This document shows, piece after piece, positions 17,247 through 27,805 of a DNA stretch of 64,000 bases. This stretch comes from a bacterium. GTDB lineage: Bacteria > Armatimonadota > Chthonomonadetes > Chthonomonadales > Chthonomonadaceae. A program made the translations under genes and the position numbers. Location: NCBI GenBank assembly GCA_021777995.1, contig JAJYCW010000003.1, forward strand, positions 1-64,000. Reading direction: 5' to 3'. Every line of letters begins with the position of its first letter. The stretch's first letter is position 1. The notes beneath the pieces were generated by a model. It did no database searches. It saw only the letters and a program-made list of their open reading frames with translations, and had not been told where the DNA came from.

Positions 17247-18919
17247 GGGCGTTTGGACCCCGCGCCCTTTGGGAGACCCTTGGTCCTGAGTTTAACCCCT
17301 TGCACCAGCATGAGGATGGTAATAAGCGCAGCCCCCTTTAATACCATGTGCGCCCGAGCGCTCCGTGAGAGCAGAGCCAATGGCAGCAGCGCGTGCATCC
17401 ACTGCGCAAGAACAATCATACCTGTGAGCGATGCAAGCACTGCACAGGCCGTTACAGCGGTACTGCAAGCGTCCTTATTTTCTGTTAACCGCACAGCAGC
17501 AACAATACCACAGGCCAATACGCTGCCCATGACAAGCCCCTCACAGCATTTCGGCCCAAAGATGACGATCTCCGCAACCGCAAGAAATGGCCCCACCAAC
17601 CCACCCGTAATGCCAGCAAGGACAAGCCGACCTACTGCGGCATCCTCGCGATCTCCTGTACCAGCAATGAGGGAAGCCGCTAGCAGTGGCCCGAACATCC
17701 CGGTGACGAGTCCAAAAAGTTGATAGTGCGTGGTGTGCGACAACCAGTGGAGGTCTTCGTAAAAGCGCACCCCCATGAAGCGATAAACCACGATTCCGGT
17801 GCCCGCCATAAGCACCGTGACCATGCGAAGGGCTCTATCAGCATCCCAGTTAGAGTCAGCCCCTACAGACGCCACCTGAATGAGCGCGACGGTCCACGCC
17901 GACACCATTACAAGAGCCATTCCAAAACCAGCGCTTCTTTGATACGCCGAAACGCAGACTGCAGCAACAATCAGCATCGCGATACAGGCATTTCGATAGA
18001 GCGACGACTGGTTTGGCGGTACATCGCGGCGGCTTGAACCAGCTAAAAGCCAGTGAACGACCAGAGCCGCGATAACGCCCGTAGCCGCTAACGAAAAGAG
18101 AGGAGGATGCGATGCGGCCCGCTGTTGAAGTACACGAAATATGAGCAGACCCAACACGCCTGCAGATGCGCCGGCTGCAAGACGAACCGCTAACGCTCGC
18201 GAATGATCGGTAACCAGCCATCGAGAGGTAAGGTGCGCTACGGCAGCTGCCCCGGGTAGTCGAATAGCGTATCGAGACGCCATCGTAACTATAGCCAGGA
18301 TTGCAGGAATAGGTGCAACCCCCAGGGCGATCAACGTACTCCAGTGAACGGGCGTAATGCCGTTGCCAAATATCAGTTGTGCTCTCGCCTCAGCAATTAA
18401 CATGCCCGAAATAGCGGTGACTAGCAGTCCCGTAGACGCCACCATTGTGGGGACGCAGCGATTGGTGTCGTCGACGCGTGGTGCAAGCACAACAAACAGA
18501 AGTACAAGGGCTACCCAGCCCATCATCACACCACACTGCACATCCAGAAGATTGTGCCGAAACCAGATCTGCGGCACCAGGGCGGCCGTAAGGACAACAG
18601 CGGACGCAAAAGAAGTCAGAGTTGTCACTGGCGTATCCTTGCCTGTACCCACCTTGTTGAACACGGCGATAAGAAGCAGTGCACCTAATCCGCCAATGGC
18701 AAATCCAATTCCGGGTCCGTGCCCATGCGCGTACATATGATGCAACGGGTATGCGGCCAGAGAGCCCGCGGCCAGTATACCCGCGAGTGCGGCCCAGGCT
18801 GCGGCGCTTAGGCGGTCTGTACCGTTACGGGGGGTGCGGCCGACCGCTAGGGTAGACAGGCTGAACAGTCCGCCCAGTACCACTAATAACAACGACCACA
18901 GAAACAGTGACCTCTCCAT
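17243..18919 (-). CDS. Polytopic membrane protein of unknown function
   Basis: The 558-residue product is nearly all hydrophobic, with about 15-16 predicted membrane helices. Examples are SLFLWSLLLVVLGGLFSLS, GFAIGGLGALLLIAVFN, GWVALVLLFVVLAP and LVLAGITGGLVGPFLAVAEI. Connecting loops are short. I see no transporter signature and no conserved charged motif that identifies a family. Loops with His and Arg (HHMYAHGHGPG near residue 62) could bind a ligand. The ATG has AGGAGGTG seven bases upstream, a strong site, and a sigma-70 promoter lies about 140 bases further up. It is the first gene of the a2M-VanW operon and overlaps the a2M start by ATGA, suggesting a role in the same envelope function, for example export or glycan handling. 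That role is inference from context only. Confidence 0.75.
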   Translation of the reverse strand: MERSLFLWSLLLVVLGGLFSLSTLAVGRTPRNGTDRLSAAAWAALAGILAAGSLAAYPLHHMYAHGHGPGIGFAIGGLGALLLIAVFNKVGTGKDTPVTTLTSFASAVVLTAALVPQIWFRHNLLDVQCGVMMGWVALVLLFVVLAPRVDDTNRCVPTMVASTGLLVTAISGMLIAEARAQLIFGNGITPVHWSTLIALGVAPIPAILAIVTMASRYAIRLPGAAAVAHLTSRWLVTDHSRALAVRLAAGASAGVLGLLIFRVLQQRAASHPPLFSLAATGVIAALVVHWLLAGSSRRDVPPNQSSLYRNACIAMLIVAAVCVSAYQRSAGFGMALVMVSAWTVALIQVASVGADSNWDADRALRMVTVLMAGTGIVVYRFMGVRFYEDLHWLSHTTHYQLFGLVTGMFGPLLAASLIAGTGDREDAAVGRLVLAGITGGLVGPFLAVAEIVIFGPKCCEGLVMGSVLACGIVAAVRLTENKDACSTAVTACAVLASLTGMIVLAQWMHALLPLALLSRSARAHMVLKGAALITILMLVQGVKLRTKGLPKGAGSKRP

Positions 18920-19054
18920 GCCGAGGCACCTCCTACGGGAGACTACCGAGTTGTAAGCAACAGATCACCAATGTACCGCACTGAAGCTGAAGGCCAAATT
19001 TCCACTTTGCGGTCATTAAAACAGTGGAATTAGCAATTAAATAACTATAGGTGC

Positions 19055-19083
19055 ATTATATCGAACTCACCGTATTTGTGCAA
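19055..19083 (-). promoter_or_regulatory. Promoter of the membrane protein-a2M-VanW operon
   Basis: On the minus strand TTGCAC (19083-19078), a 17-base spacer and TATAAT (19060-19055) make a good sigma-70-type promoter. The expected start is near 19048, giving a leader of about 130 bases. No operator-like palindrome stands out. Confidence 0.75.
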
Positions 19084-19288
19084 GGTTTCTTTAGTCTTAT
19101 TTTTGGTAAATAAAACCCAACACGGCACATTACCATTTTGGGGCCGTAAAGCCATCGCGTAGCGCCCCTGGCATGGGCACTAAACTGGAACCCTAAGTGG
19201 GTCTTGGGGTAAATCATGGCCGTGAAAACTCACAAGTCGAACCCGACAGTCGGCAGGTTTAGGTGCAGATTTAGGAACGGCAATAAAA

Positions 19289-19331
19289 GGTTATTGCCAT
19301 CAATCAGCTTTCACTGACGATGGCAATAACC
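19289..19331 (-). terminator. Rho-independent terminator at the end of the pilus-type operon
   Basis: On the minus strand a perfect 13-bp stem (GGTTATTGCCATC/GATGGCAATAACC) with a 17-base loop begins 22 bases after the stop of the 2790-aa gene. It is followed directly by TTTTATT. Position, stem and T run all fit an intrinsic terminator closing the long operon. Confidence 0.88.
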
Positions 19332-19353
19332 GCTCCGGAACTGTTACTTATCT

Positions 19354-22300
19354 CTAATGTTGGCTAGGCGTATCCGGGTATAGCCGAGGCGCGTACGCCT
19401 CTTGATAGAGGTCTGTCGAGCCGAACGCGGTGCCCGACCAGAATAGCCATAACCTGCTGACTATTGGGTCTGCCATCGCTGCTACCTGCCCAACGTTTAC
19501 GCGATAGGCCATTGGAACGGAGGTTTCCGGGGTGGTTACGTCCCGAACCGTATTACCAGTTCCATCCTGGATAACAGGCTCACCGTTCACTACAGCGTAT
19601 TCGTAATCAGGATTTGTACTGACCTCATCTCCCCACGCGATACGATAGACCAGTTTGCCAGAGTTTCCGGCACCTCCGCCAACGGAGCCAGTGTAGCTTA
19701 CGTCGATAATACGACCCGCATCCGCTGTCGTGAAGTAGATGCGACCGCGTGCCCAATCAACCTCATACGGCCCATTAAGCGGCGCTTGATTGGGATCTGA
19801 AGGATCCACGGTCATGGTAAGAGACTGTATCTGCTGGTTTCCGTTTGCATCGGGAGCCGTGAGCCACACTGGGTAAGGTAGGCGCACCATTAATCGCAGA
19901 GCTTTAACGAACAGGCCCTGTGTCTGGGCACCACCGAGATCTGTTTTGCGATAGACTACCCACAAGCGATCTACTGGCATAATGCCACCGGAAGGTGGTA
20001 GGTATTGGCCGTTCGCACTAAACACCACTGCAGGTGCAGTATATTGCTGACGAGGATTGGCACTCGTATCCATAGTAGCAACCGGGCCAAAGGCGTCGCC
20101 AGTTACCCTGTTCCAGACCTGAGGCAACAACGTGGCAGGAATATTTGCTCCATATGCGCCGTAACCGCCGCCCGGAATGATATTGCTGTCGTTGCGTGCT
20201 ACAGATAGGTCACGGATCTCCGGAATGTAGGAGACCAGCAGCCGATCGTTGGGTGACGGTGCAATATTTGGGAAGGACACCGTGCCTGCGCCAGGGTTAA
20301 CGACCATCGCTCCACCTTGCAGCAGAGGTTGACCGTTTGTATTATTTACCGTTGCACCCGTTGTTGCGCTAGTTGACAGCACCTGATAGAAGATATCTCC
20401 ACTGGCAGGATCGAACTGACCCTGTGCCGGAACGGTCGAGCCGGCAGGTGCATTGAGATTGATCAGCCCCGAGTAGCTGCTTGTAGTACTGTCAAAGTGC
20501 TCAAGCTGTACTACAATGGGTGACGGAACGCCCGTGTACCAGCCGCTGTCGCGTCCAGCCCACGTGTTTGCGTCTCCATGCTGTTCAGCAAGCTCGGATA
20601 CCACCGGCGGCAGAGGCACTACAAACAGCTGCCCCATCTTCATTACAGGCATACCAGAGCCGTAGTTTTCACCGCGATAGATACCGAAACGAACCATAAG
20701 GAGGCGAACGCCACTCCTGCCTCGTACCTTGCCGCTGAAGTACACGTCCAGGCAGTCGATCCTACGCAAATCCTGAGGATTAGCCGGATCGAACGGGTTG
20801 TGCACTACCACCTGCCGGTAGACCACGGTGGGATGCGTGGCCGATGTTACCGCCGCAGGAAGTGGCAGCACTTGGGCGCCCAGGCGAGGATCATTTGCTG
20901 CACCACTGGTAATCCAGCCGTCTGTCGTTACTGGCGTACCACCTGCATTCAGCGTCGCGCCGTTGTTGGTGTACGCGTTCACGTTATAGTACAGGTGTGC
21001 CGCACCTGCGCTACCCGTGCCATAGAAAACATACACCATCTGCTGAGCGGAAGTACCTCGCGCGGCGTCCGCCTGCGTAAAGTTCAGTGCCACAGGTACG
21101 GGAGTCGCAGCCGGCAGCGACGGATCGTTCGGATAGGCAATTGGCGTCCCCTGTGGTGTAGCACCATTTAATGTCTGGTACAGGAGACGGTGATCAATAG
21201 ACTGCTGACCACCGACGGATTTATCCACCTGGCCCCGATAGAAAATGTATCCTAACGGATCACTACCAGGCGTAGTGGCTGCTCCCACAGAGTTCACATC
21301 AACCGTCTGCGTGACGGCTGGATCAGCGAACCGCAGCGTATCAATCGACGGCGTACCAGAGATGCCACTATCACCCGTGGAAGGAAAGAACGTAGTTGCA
21401 AGCCCACTAGTTAATGTGAGAAGCTGTTGAGGTGTTGACCACCACTGCGTGTTGACTGCAGTGCCCCCGGCCGTTACAGCATCGCCGCGTACGAACTGCG
21501 TCTGTCCGTTTGCTCCGGCGTAGCTAAACACCGCGTAAGGAAGTACGATCTGGCTGGCATCCAGATTCTCCTGTGCCGTGCCAGCCGCAGTATTGCGGCT
21601 CGACGACCAGAAGCAGACCAGGTTTGAAGGCGCTGTCGCCTGATTCGTCCCGCCGGGCACATACGCAAGAGCTGGAGACGTGTTGTATGGGCCAGGCTGC
21701 CCGCCTGAGGCCGATGTAAAGGCCAGCAGCGGATTGACTAGATCCATTTGGCTTAGACTGCCGGGCGTAACCCCGTTGGTTAGCCTATTCTCGATTACTT
21801 TCACCTGAATAGGCACGGCGTTCGATACAGGCTCCAGGATCCCGGCGTTCACCGTTCCAGTGGGATCGGTCAAACCCTGCACAGCTGATATGGAGCTAGT
21901 GTTGAGGATGCCGTCGTTATTAACTGGGAGACCAGTGGTACTTCCACGCAGGGTAGAGAGCCATGCCTGCCATTGAATGGGCAGTTCGTCCTCGTAGGCA
22001 ATAAGCCTTCCGGTGTACGTACCTACGGGCGTGCCATAAGGAACGGCAACACCGATCTCCGGCGACGGAAGCTGCACACCGGTATAGTTGTGTGGTACAT
22101 CGGGCACCGTTGCGATGGTACCAGATGGATCACCAGGCAACGGCTTATGAAGTGAAGGATAAGGAGCCTGTCCTCCGGGCCAAGCCGCACCTGGTATCGG
22201 ATAGAGCGAAACTGCACTCGTCTGACTGTCCGAAAGTGAAGCATGGTCAAACGAGGATACGAGACCGATGTTGCCAAGGCCTGGTCCGCTTGCATTGCTG

Positions 22301-25300
22301 CCCGCGAGACCAAACGGTGTAGCGAGAAGCCAGGGACTCAAGGTCTGATCCACTTCATCACTCTTCATTCGGGCGCTAACCGCGACACCGTTTGCACCGG
22401 TCTGATAAGGCGATGTGGCAAGCGAGTCCCCATTTATTGCTGCGCCGGGTAATCCAAACAGCTTTGCTATACGCAGGTCCACCAGGTTTACGTTGCTGTC
22501 GCTCTGCAACGTGAATGGCTGGAAGTACTTACCTATCTGGTTGGTTGCAGTACCGTCCCATGGACTTATCGAATTAGTGTACGCACCCACCCCCGTGGGT
22601 TCAAACGGCAGGCTATACGTACCGCCCGCGGCAGAACTGTAGCCCGCACCGGCAGGTTCACTGCCAAGGTCAATGGCTCCCTGAGCAATCTTCATTTTGA
22701 AGTCAGGCGCCACGCACACAGTAGACGTAAAGTCACGGGATGGCGCAGCGCGTCGGAAGCCGTTGGGCGGCAGGTTGGTGACCTGGCCGGGTAGAACCAC
22801 GTTCACCTGGAAGTTCTGGCCAACGTAGCCCAGTGCGGGGAACGAGGCAGCATTGATGTTAGTGCTAAGCCCTCCGTTACCGTAGGTAAGCATCGGGCCG
22901 TACACGGGATTTCCGGCTGCACCTAACACCGTTCCAGCGATATCGGTGTAGCTGTCGCCGATAGACACCCCGTTGAACGTGGCTATACCGGCATTTACAT
23001 TCGCAGGTTGGTATTTTGGTACGTTCAGCTGCAGCGTAAGTGGAACCGGCGACAGAATTCGATCTGCCACGTTAGGATCCCCTGCCGGTTGGGTAGGTGG
23101 CGTTAACACGCCATTAGAGACAACCACGTTGGCGCCGGATGGATCCGTAACCTTCACGGCAGTTGATGGTATGGCAGGATAGTCTGCAGAATCAACCCCG
23201 TTACCAGGCATGGTCTCCCACGGTAGAGGATTCATGACTGCATTCGAGCCGCCGTACCAGTTAAACTGTGGAACGTTGACCTGATAACGCAACGCGTTTC
23301 CCGTCACCTCGTAGTAGGCGCTTCGATCCATGGCATACAGAGCGGGAACGCGAGCACCCGCGCTGTTGAGTCCCTGGTAGGTAACGCTGGAGCCATCAGG
23401 TACCAGGTCCAGCGGCGCGAGCAGCGCCTTGTATGCGATAGTGCCGGGATAGCCCACGGAGGCGCCATTGCCGAACAGGTCCTGCAAATTGTTCACCGCG
23501 AGTTGTACAGAGCCGGCCCACCCCATGGTCTCGGGAGTCCCGGTGTTGTCCGCTACATTGTTGATCCCCACAGCGGTGTTCGCAGGATTGGTACCGGCAG
23601 TGGTAAGCGCGAGGGGATTTGTTATAAAGACAGGCCGCGCCCGGCCGCGCAGCGCCCGGTTATTCGGGGTACCAGCAAACCAGTTACCGTTGCCATCGGT
23701 CTGGGTAAAACCCACATAGTCATGCTGCCCGGCGCGCAGAATCTCCGAGTCGCGGCGGGCGTCCTCCGTTACGTTCGGCTGGCCCTGCTGCTGAATGAGA
23801 ATGGTCTGCTGGATGTGAGCCTGTGCCGCCACACGCACGCCTGCCAGGCCGGGAGTAAACGGATTTTGGGCATCGGGCTTAATTACCAGCGAATAGGTCG
23901 CCACCCATGGGAATACATTCTGCGTGGGTCCAGTGAGAAGCTGCACTGCCTGCAGGGTGTTGTCCCAGCCAGCGATGGAAAAATTGGTGCCCAGGGCAGC
24001 GGTGTCTGCGGGCCAACCATTGTTGGCAGCGTTAGTGAGCTCTGCTGGCACCGTAATGAGGACACTCCGTGCTGATCCTGGTTGGAGTACTCGGAAGGTA
24101 ACGGTTATGCGAGGAGGTGTGAGCCCCTGCTCTATTTTGCCCGTTCCCGCCTGAGTACCTTCCGGCTGGGCATGGTAAACGCCCCAGGCAGCCAGGTATA
24201 GGGTATCACCCCAATCTGCAGGTACGCCATTTCGAGGCAGCTGGGTGGAGCCAATGGGCCGGGCACCTAGATAATTACCAGTCGTGCCGACTGCTGGCGT
24301 TTCCGCGCCTGCAGTACCCGCCGGCTGCATAAAGTTCTTCCAGTCTGGCTGGGCATAGTAGTCAAGAAGTCGCAGGTCGATCGTAGCATCCGTTGAATTA
24401 CCCAGCGCCTCCGAAGGCGGTACGGTTTCCGTGGTACCGTTCCCCAAACCATTACTGTAGGCTCGCAGCTGGCCACCTTCATCCCCTTCTACAATGTATC
24501 CATTGGAAAGGGATGCCGTCGCAATTCTGGATGTGGAGCTGTCACTGTACTGCCATAGTGCCGGCAGCAGTGTGGTACCCGTACCCGTGCCATCGTCGAT
24601 GGCATTCATGCCAATAGCCGAAATTGCGCCACCGTCGTCGGCGAACATTACTGCGGGGAATGAATTGTTGGCCACTGTAGCCAGAGGCGTATTGTTGAGC
24701 ATTCCCTGCTGTGCGATGATCTGGGTAGCAGTGGGTGTGCACGTGGTCGTATTTGTGAACGCCGGGCTGGTGGAGTACAGAAGCGGTGTTGTGCCGTTGC
24801 CGTCCCCGGCAGGATCTGCTTCAATCGCATCCACTGTACCATCATTCTGCACAGCGTATACCATATCATAAGGTATGAGGTTGGCAGAAAGCACATTGAC
24901 CGTCGTGGAATTAACGACGATAGGTGCAGATGGACCAAACCCTGGTGCGAGCGGTGCAGTGGTGTTCGGATTGTTGGGGTCTACAGCCGGCGGATTAGTG
25001 GATGGCGGATAGACCCATGTAAGACCTGCAGTGGCAGGAACCTGACTGCCGAGTGGCCCGGTAACCGTTGCTTCAGGAATCTCGTAAACGCGCCCCCCAC
25101 TGCCGTCAGGTAGATCACTGGTGAATACCAGATAGCGCGCGGAGGTCTTACTACTTACAAAAGTAGCCAGTGACGAAATGCCGGCACCCAACCCTGACAC
25201 GGATATGCCGGGGTATGTCCAGTATTCACGAATACTGTTGTCGTAAACTGCCTGATTGTTGGCATTGATACTCTGGAAAGAGTCATGGTAAGGCAGCACA

Positions 25301-27726
25301 GCGTATACGCGCCCATCCGAAGTGCCGAACATGACCGGTTGCTCTGTTCCTGGATAGTTAGGATCAAAAGTCGGCGACCCGGAGATTAGCCCTATAGGGG
25401 TTTCATCTGGTATGTTAAACGTCTGGGTATACCCGCCGGCAGTGTCACCATTTACCCTGTGGAATGCGTCCGCTCCAAAATGGGGCCAGGTCCACAACCG
25501 CTGCGTCGTTCCCGGCGTAGGAATAGTCGCAGTAGTCGTCGTAACCGGAGTAACGTTATTATCTACCTCGGTTACGTTGATTGTCCCAAAATCGCCACGT
25601 CCACCAGCGTCAAAGGCCCACAATCTACCTTGAAGCGTGTTGGAACTTGTAACCGCCTGCGAACCAACAATCAGCTCCTGCGCTCCCGCGGTGTTACTGG
25701 GATCATTGACGAGGATGGGTGCCCACGCCATACCGCCCAGCGTAATTTGCGTATCTGTACGCGTAACATACGGCGTTGTGGCTGCATTGGCGGCAGTGTT
25801 CGTTACGATGTCCCCATCGTAATAGGGAATTGCCTGATCTGCCCCGAAGGTTGCAGTTGGGTAACCAGTGCGCGAATAACCGCCGAGATTCAGAGGTACT
25901 GTATAGTTAGGATCGTCCCAACCTGCCGGAGCATTGGGGGGAGCATTCGTGCCATTTACTGTCGTTGTGATGCCACCGCTTGAATTAGTAATCCAGCGCA
26001 CAGAAGGATAGACCCAATAGGCATTGGTTGTCCTGGTGGAAAGGTCACCGGGATCGACAACGCCTTTGCCGTCAAAGTTATCAAATGGATTGTTCCCTAA
26101 AGGATCAAGTGCATAGATATGACCCAATGAGCCGCTGGCATTCGTGGTGACGAAATAGACCATCGGCCTCACAACCCCATCGCGGCAGCGTACGTTAGCA
26201 AGCATCGGCGATGCAATGCACGTGCCTGTCCCGGCATCCGGAGTGGCAACGTAGCGCCATCGGACGCGGCTAATTGAGGGCAGGTTGGTAATGGTGGTAC
26301 CGGCTCCCACTGCCTCATCCACATTGCTCAGGCAGTAGAATACCGGCGCGGTTTGTGATGCAAAGGGGTCGTTGTTCGCAGTAAGGTTAGTTTGGGTGGG
26401 ATCCACAATAGTGGTTGTCGTTGTAGGAATGGTCTCTTCGCGTGCTGCGAACCAGATATTCTGGTTTGCCGATGGATCATTGGCGTCAACGCCCAATCCT
26501 GTTGCGACATTCTTGCTAGATACAACAGGCGCCAGAATTCGCCCGATGGCAGAAATTGGCCCCATATTGGTCGTATTCGCCACCGGCGTGACGCCGTTTG
26601 TATAAAGCTGTACACTAACTGGCACAAACCGTACGGCATCCGCCGTTACCAATGGTGGATTGGTGTAGATCGTTGTGTCGTTAGGGTTATCTGGTGTGAG
26701 ACGATAGAGGGACACAACTAGCTGATTCCCAGGGGTGCTGCTAAGATATGGGAAGAGTGCAGGTTGAACCGCCGCGGTCTGATTACCGCTTGCATAAGCG
26801 CCTACGGTTCTCCATCCGGGTCCGCCGCTCAGGTTCACCATAAAGATTCGGCTGTAGTCTGGATCATTGATACCGCCTGCCCCGGCGGCACCAGAACCAT
26901 AGTTCAAAGCTCCGCCGACGACAGTGTTATTCCAGCTCACGCGCACGAATGCATGCTGCAAATCAGGGTGAACAACGTTATTCCCATTTACCTGTGTAAT
27001 CGTGCCGTCACCGGGCGACCACACCTGCACCTCATATTCAACTTTTACATACTGATTAGCTGTAAGAGTGGGCAGGGTTGGTGTGCCCATTGACCACTCG
27101 GCTGTGTTGTTATCGTCAGCAACAAGCGCCTTCTGAACATTGGAATAGATGTCCGAAGTTACATACGGTAATGCCTCGAGGGTTGTGGCGCTTACCGCAT
27201 TGCCGTTGCCGTCTTCAATGTTCTGCAGTACCGGCACAGCCACGCCATAATCGAAGGAGTTCGCGTTCGTGGGATCGGTTATGTAACTAAATCCGCCATA
27301 CGGCACTCTATTTGCAGGTACTGGAATCCCAAAATCATTGCCGTTCCAAACTGCAATTGCATCAGCCGCCTGCTGGCCGTTACTCTCCACAACCTTGTTC
27401 GCAGGTAGATCATTAGGGTTGTAGTTGTCGGTCGATAGCGAGTAGTTGCCACCAACGCTGCCCGTTTGGGCTGCAATATCCGCGGTGGCCGGCCACACCC
27501 AGCGTCGGACTGCATGGAGCGGGTTATTGGCGCTGTCCGTAAAGGCATTATAGCCTTGGCGCAGAGCGAGACCGTTATTGAGCGTGTCCACTGTAGCTGA
27601 TCCACGGTCCAGCGTCCAGTCATCACCTGTGTAGGCGTACTGAGCGCGCGCACCGGCGCCGGCCATGGCGAGTAACAGCACACAGATGGCCGCATTTTTA
27701 ATGGCAAACAATGCCGATTGCCTCAT
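19354..27726 (-). CDS. Giant secreted protein (2790 aa) with PQQ-like propeller segments
   Basis: A Sec signal peptide is clear (NAAICVLLLAMAGAGARA, cleavage before QYAYTGDD). The mature protein is rich in Asn, Thr, Gly and Pro and almost devoid of long helices. Residues ~480-1100 carry repeated PQQ/beta-propeller-like motifs, such as FGTSDGRVYAVLPYHDS, VQNDGTVDAIEADPAG, DDGGAISAIGMNAIDDG and EGDEGGQLRAYSNG. Residues ~1200-2450 are long strand-rich regions of unknown type. Near the C-terminus two copies of a D-x3-G-x-[IV]-x-F...V-S-Y module occur (~2471-2503 and ~2649-2679). No LPXTG, PEP-CTERM or type IX sorting signal is seen at the end (DTPSQH). It is the last gene of the pilus-type operon, just before a terminator, so a surface structure or substrate handled by that machine is likely. 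Enzymatic activity is not evident. Confidence 0.8.
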   Translation of the reverse strand: MRQSALFAIKNAAICVLLLAMAGAGARAQYAYTGDDWTLDRGSATVDTLNNGLALRQGYNAFTDSANNPLHAVRRWVWPATADIAAQTGSVGGNYSLSTDNYNPNDLPANKVVESNGQQAADAIAVWNGNDFGIPVPANRVPYGGFSYITDPTNANSFDYGVAVPVLQNIEDGNGNAVSATTLEALPYVTSDIYSNVQKALVADDNNTAEWSMGTPTLPTLTANQYVKVEYEVQVWSPGDGTITQVNGNNVVHPDLQHAFVRVSWNNTVVGGALNYGSGAAGAGGINDPDYSRIFMVNLSGGPGWRTVGAYASGNQTAAVQPALFPYLSSTPGNQLVVSLYRLTPDNPNDTTIYTNPPLVTADAVRFVPVSVQLYTNGVTPVANTTNMGPISAIGRILAPVVSSKNVATGLGVDANDPSANQNIWFAAREETIPTTTTTIVDPTQTNLTANNDPFASQTAPVFYCLSNVDEAVGAGTTITNLPSISRVRWRYVATPDAGTGTCIASPMLANVRCRDGVVRPMVYFVTTNASGSLGHIYALDPLGNNPFDNFDGKGVVDPGDLSTRTTNAYWVYPSVRWITNSSGGITTTVNGTNAPPNAPAGWDDPNYTVPLNLGGYSRTGYPTATFGADQAIPYYDGDIVTNTAANAATTPYVTRTDTQITLGGMAWAPILVNDPSNTAGAQELIVGSQAVTSSNTLQGRLWAFDAGGRGDFGTINVTEVDNNVTPVTTTTATIPTPGTTQRLWTWPHFGADAFHRVNGDTAGGYTQTFNIPDETPIGLISGSPTFDPNYPGTEQPVMFGTSDGRVYAVLPYHDSFQSINANNQAVYDNSIREYWTYPGISVSGLGAGISSLATFVSSKTSARYLVFTSDLPDGSGGRVYEIPEATVTGPLGSQVPATAGLTWVYPPSTNPPAVDPNNPNTTAPLAPGFGPSAPIVVNSTTVNVLSANLIPYDMVYAVQNDGTVDAIEADPAGDGNGTTPLLYSTSPAFTNTTTCTPTATQIIAQQGMLNNTPLATVANNSFPAVMFADDGGAISAIGMNAIDDGTGTGTTLLPALWQYSDSSTSRIATASLSNGYIVEGDEGGQLRAYSNGLGNGTTETVPPSEALGNSTDATIDLRLLDYYAQPDWKNFMQPAGTAGAETPAVGTTGNYLGARPIGSTQLPRNGVPADWGDTLYLAAWGVYHAQPEGTQAGTGKIEQGLTPPRITVTFRVLQPGSARSVLITVPAELTNAANNGWPADTAALGTNFSIAGWDNTLQAVQLLTGPTQNVFPWVATYSLVIKPDAQNPFTPGLAGVRVAAQAHIQQTILIQQQGQPNVTEDARRDSEILRAGQHDYVGFTQTDGNGNWFAGTPNNRALRGRARPVFITNPLALTTAGTNPANTAVGINNVADNTGTPETMGWAGSVQLAVNNLQDLFGNGASVGYPGTIAYKALLAPLDLVPDGSSVTYQGLNSAGARVPALYAMDRSAYYEVTGNALRYQVNVPQFNWYGGSNAVMNPLPWETMPGNGVDSADYPAIPSTAVKVTDPSGANVVVSNGVLTPPTQPAGDPNVADRILSPVPLTLQLNVPKYQPANVNAGIATFNGVSIGDSYTDIAGTVLGAAGNPVYGPMLTYGNGGLSTNINAASFPALGYVGQNFQVNVVLPGQVTNLPPNGFRRAAPSRDFTSTVCVAPDFKMKIAQGAIDLGSEPAGAGYSSAAGGTYSLPFEPTGVGAYTNSISPWDGTATNQIGKYFQPFTLQSDSNVNLVDLRIAKLFGLPGAAINGDSLATSPYQTGANGVAVSARMKSDEVDQTLSPWLLATPFGLAGSNASGPGLGNIGLVSSFDHASLSDSQTSAVSLYPIPGAAWPGGQAPYPSLHKPLPGDPSGTIATVPDVPHNYTGVQLPSPEIGVAVPYGTPVGTYTGRLIAYEDELPIQWQAWLSTLRGSTTGLPVNNDGILNTSSISAVQGLTDPTGTVNAGILEPVSNAVPIQVKVIENRLTNGVTPGSLSQMDLVNPLLAFTSASGGQPGPYNTSPALAYVPGGTNQATAPSNLVCFWSSSRNTAAGTAQENLDASQIVLPYAVFSYAGANGQTQFVRGDAVTAGGTAVNTQWWSTPQQLLTLTSGLATTFFPSTGDSGISGTPSIDTLRFADPAVTQTVDVNSVGAATTPGSDPLGYIFYRGQVDKSVGGQQSIDHRLLYQTLNGATPQGTPIAYPNDPSLPAATPVPVALNFTQADAARGTSAQQMVYVFYGTGSAGAAHLYYNVNAYTNNGATLNAGGTPVTTDGWITSGAANDPRLGAQVLPLPAAVTSATHPTVVYRQVVVHNPFDPANPQDLRRIDCLDVYFSGKVRGRSGVRLLMVRFGIYRGENYGSGMPVMKMGQLFVVPLPPVVSELAEQHGDANTWAGRDSGWYTGVPSPIVVQLEHFDSTTSSYSGLINLNAPAGSTVPAQGQFDPASGDIFYQVLSTSATTGATVNNTNGQPLLQGGAMVVNPGAGTVSFPNIAPSPNDRLLVSYIPEIRDLSVARNDSNIIPGGGYGAYGANIPATLLPQVWNRVTGDAFGPVATMDTSANPRQQYTAPAVVFSANGQYLPPSGGIMPVDRLWVVYRKTDLGGAQTQGLFVKALRLMVRLPYPVWLTAPDANGNQQIQSLTMTVDPSDPNQAPLNGPYEVDWARGRIYFTTADAGRIIDVSYTGSVGGGAGNSGKLVYRIAWGDEVSTNPDYEYAVVNGEPVIQDGTGNTVRDVTTPETSVPMAYRVNVGQVAAMADPIVSRLWLFWSGTAFGSTDLYQEAYAPRLYPDTPSQH

Positions 27727-27805
27727 GGAGTCTCTTCCTCTATCTCACTTGGACCTGCCCACCTGGGCTCATCCTGTTTCATTAAACCAACCTTGCAACA
27801 ACAGA

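Larger units (their letters stand above)
18920..19353. other. Intergenic region with an operon terminator and an operon promoter
   Basis: This gap separates the end of the 28-kb pilus-type operon from the start of the a2M operon, both on the minus strand. It contains the terminator at 19289-19331 and the promoter at 19055-19083, leaving a leader of about 130 bases before the ATG at 18919. The AT content is higher than in flanking genes around 19021-19120. No open frame is supported. Confidence 0.7.

Noticed and set aside
16965-17723. Plus-strand open frame of 252 codons
   Set aside because: It runs antisense to a2M and the membrane gene, has no ribosome binding site and shows no recognisable domain.
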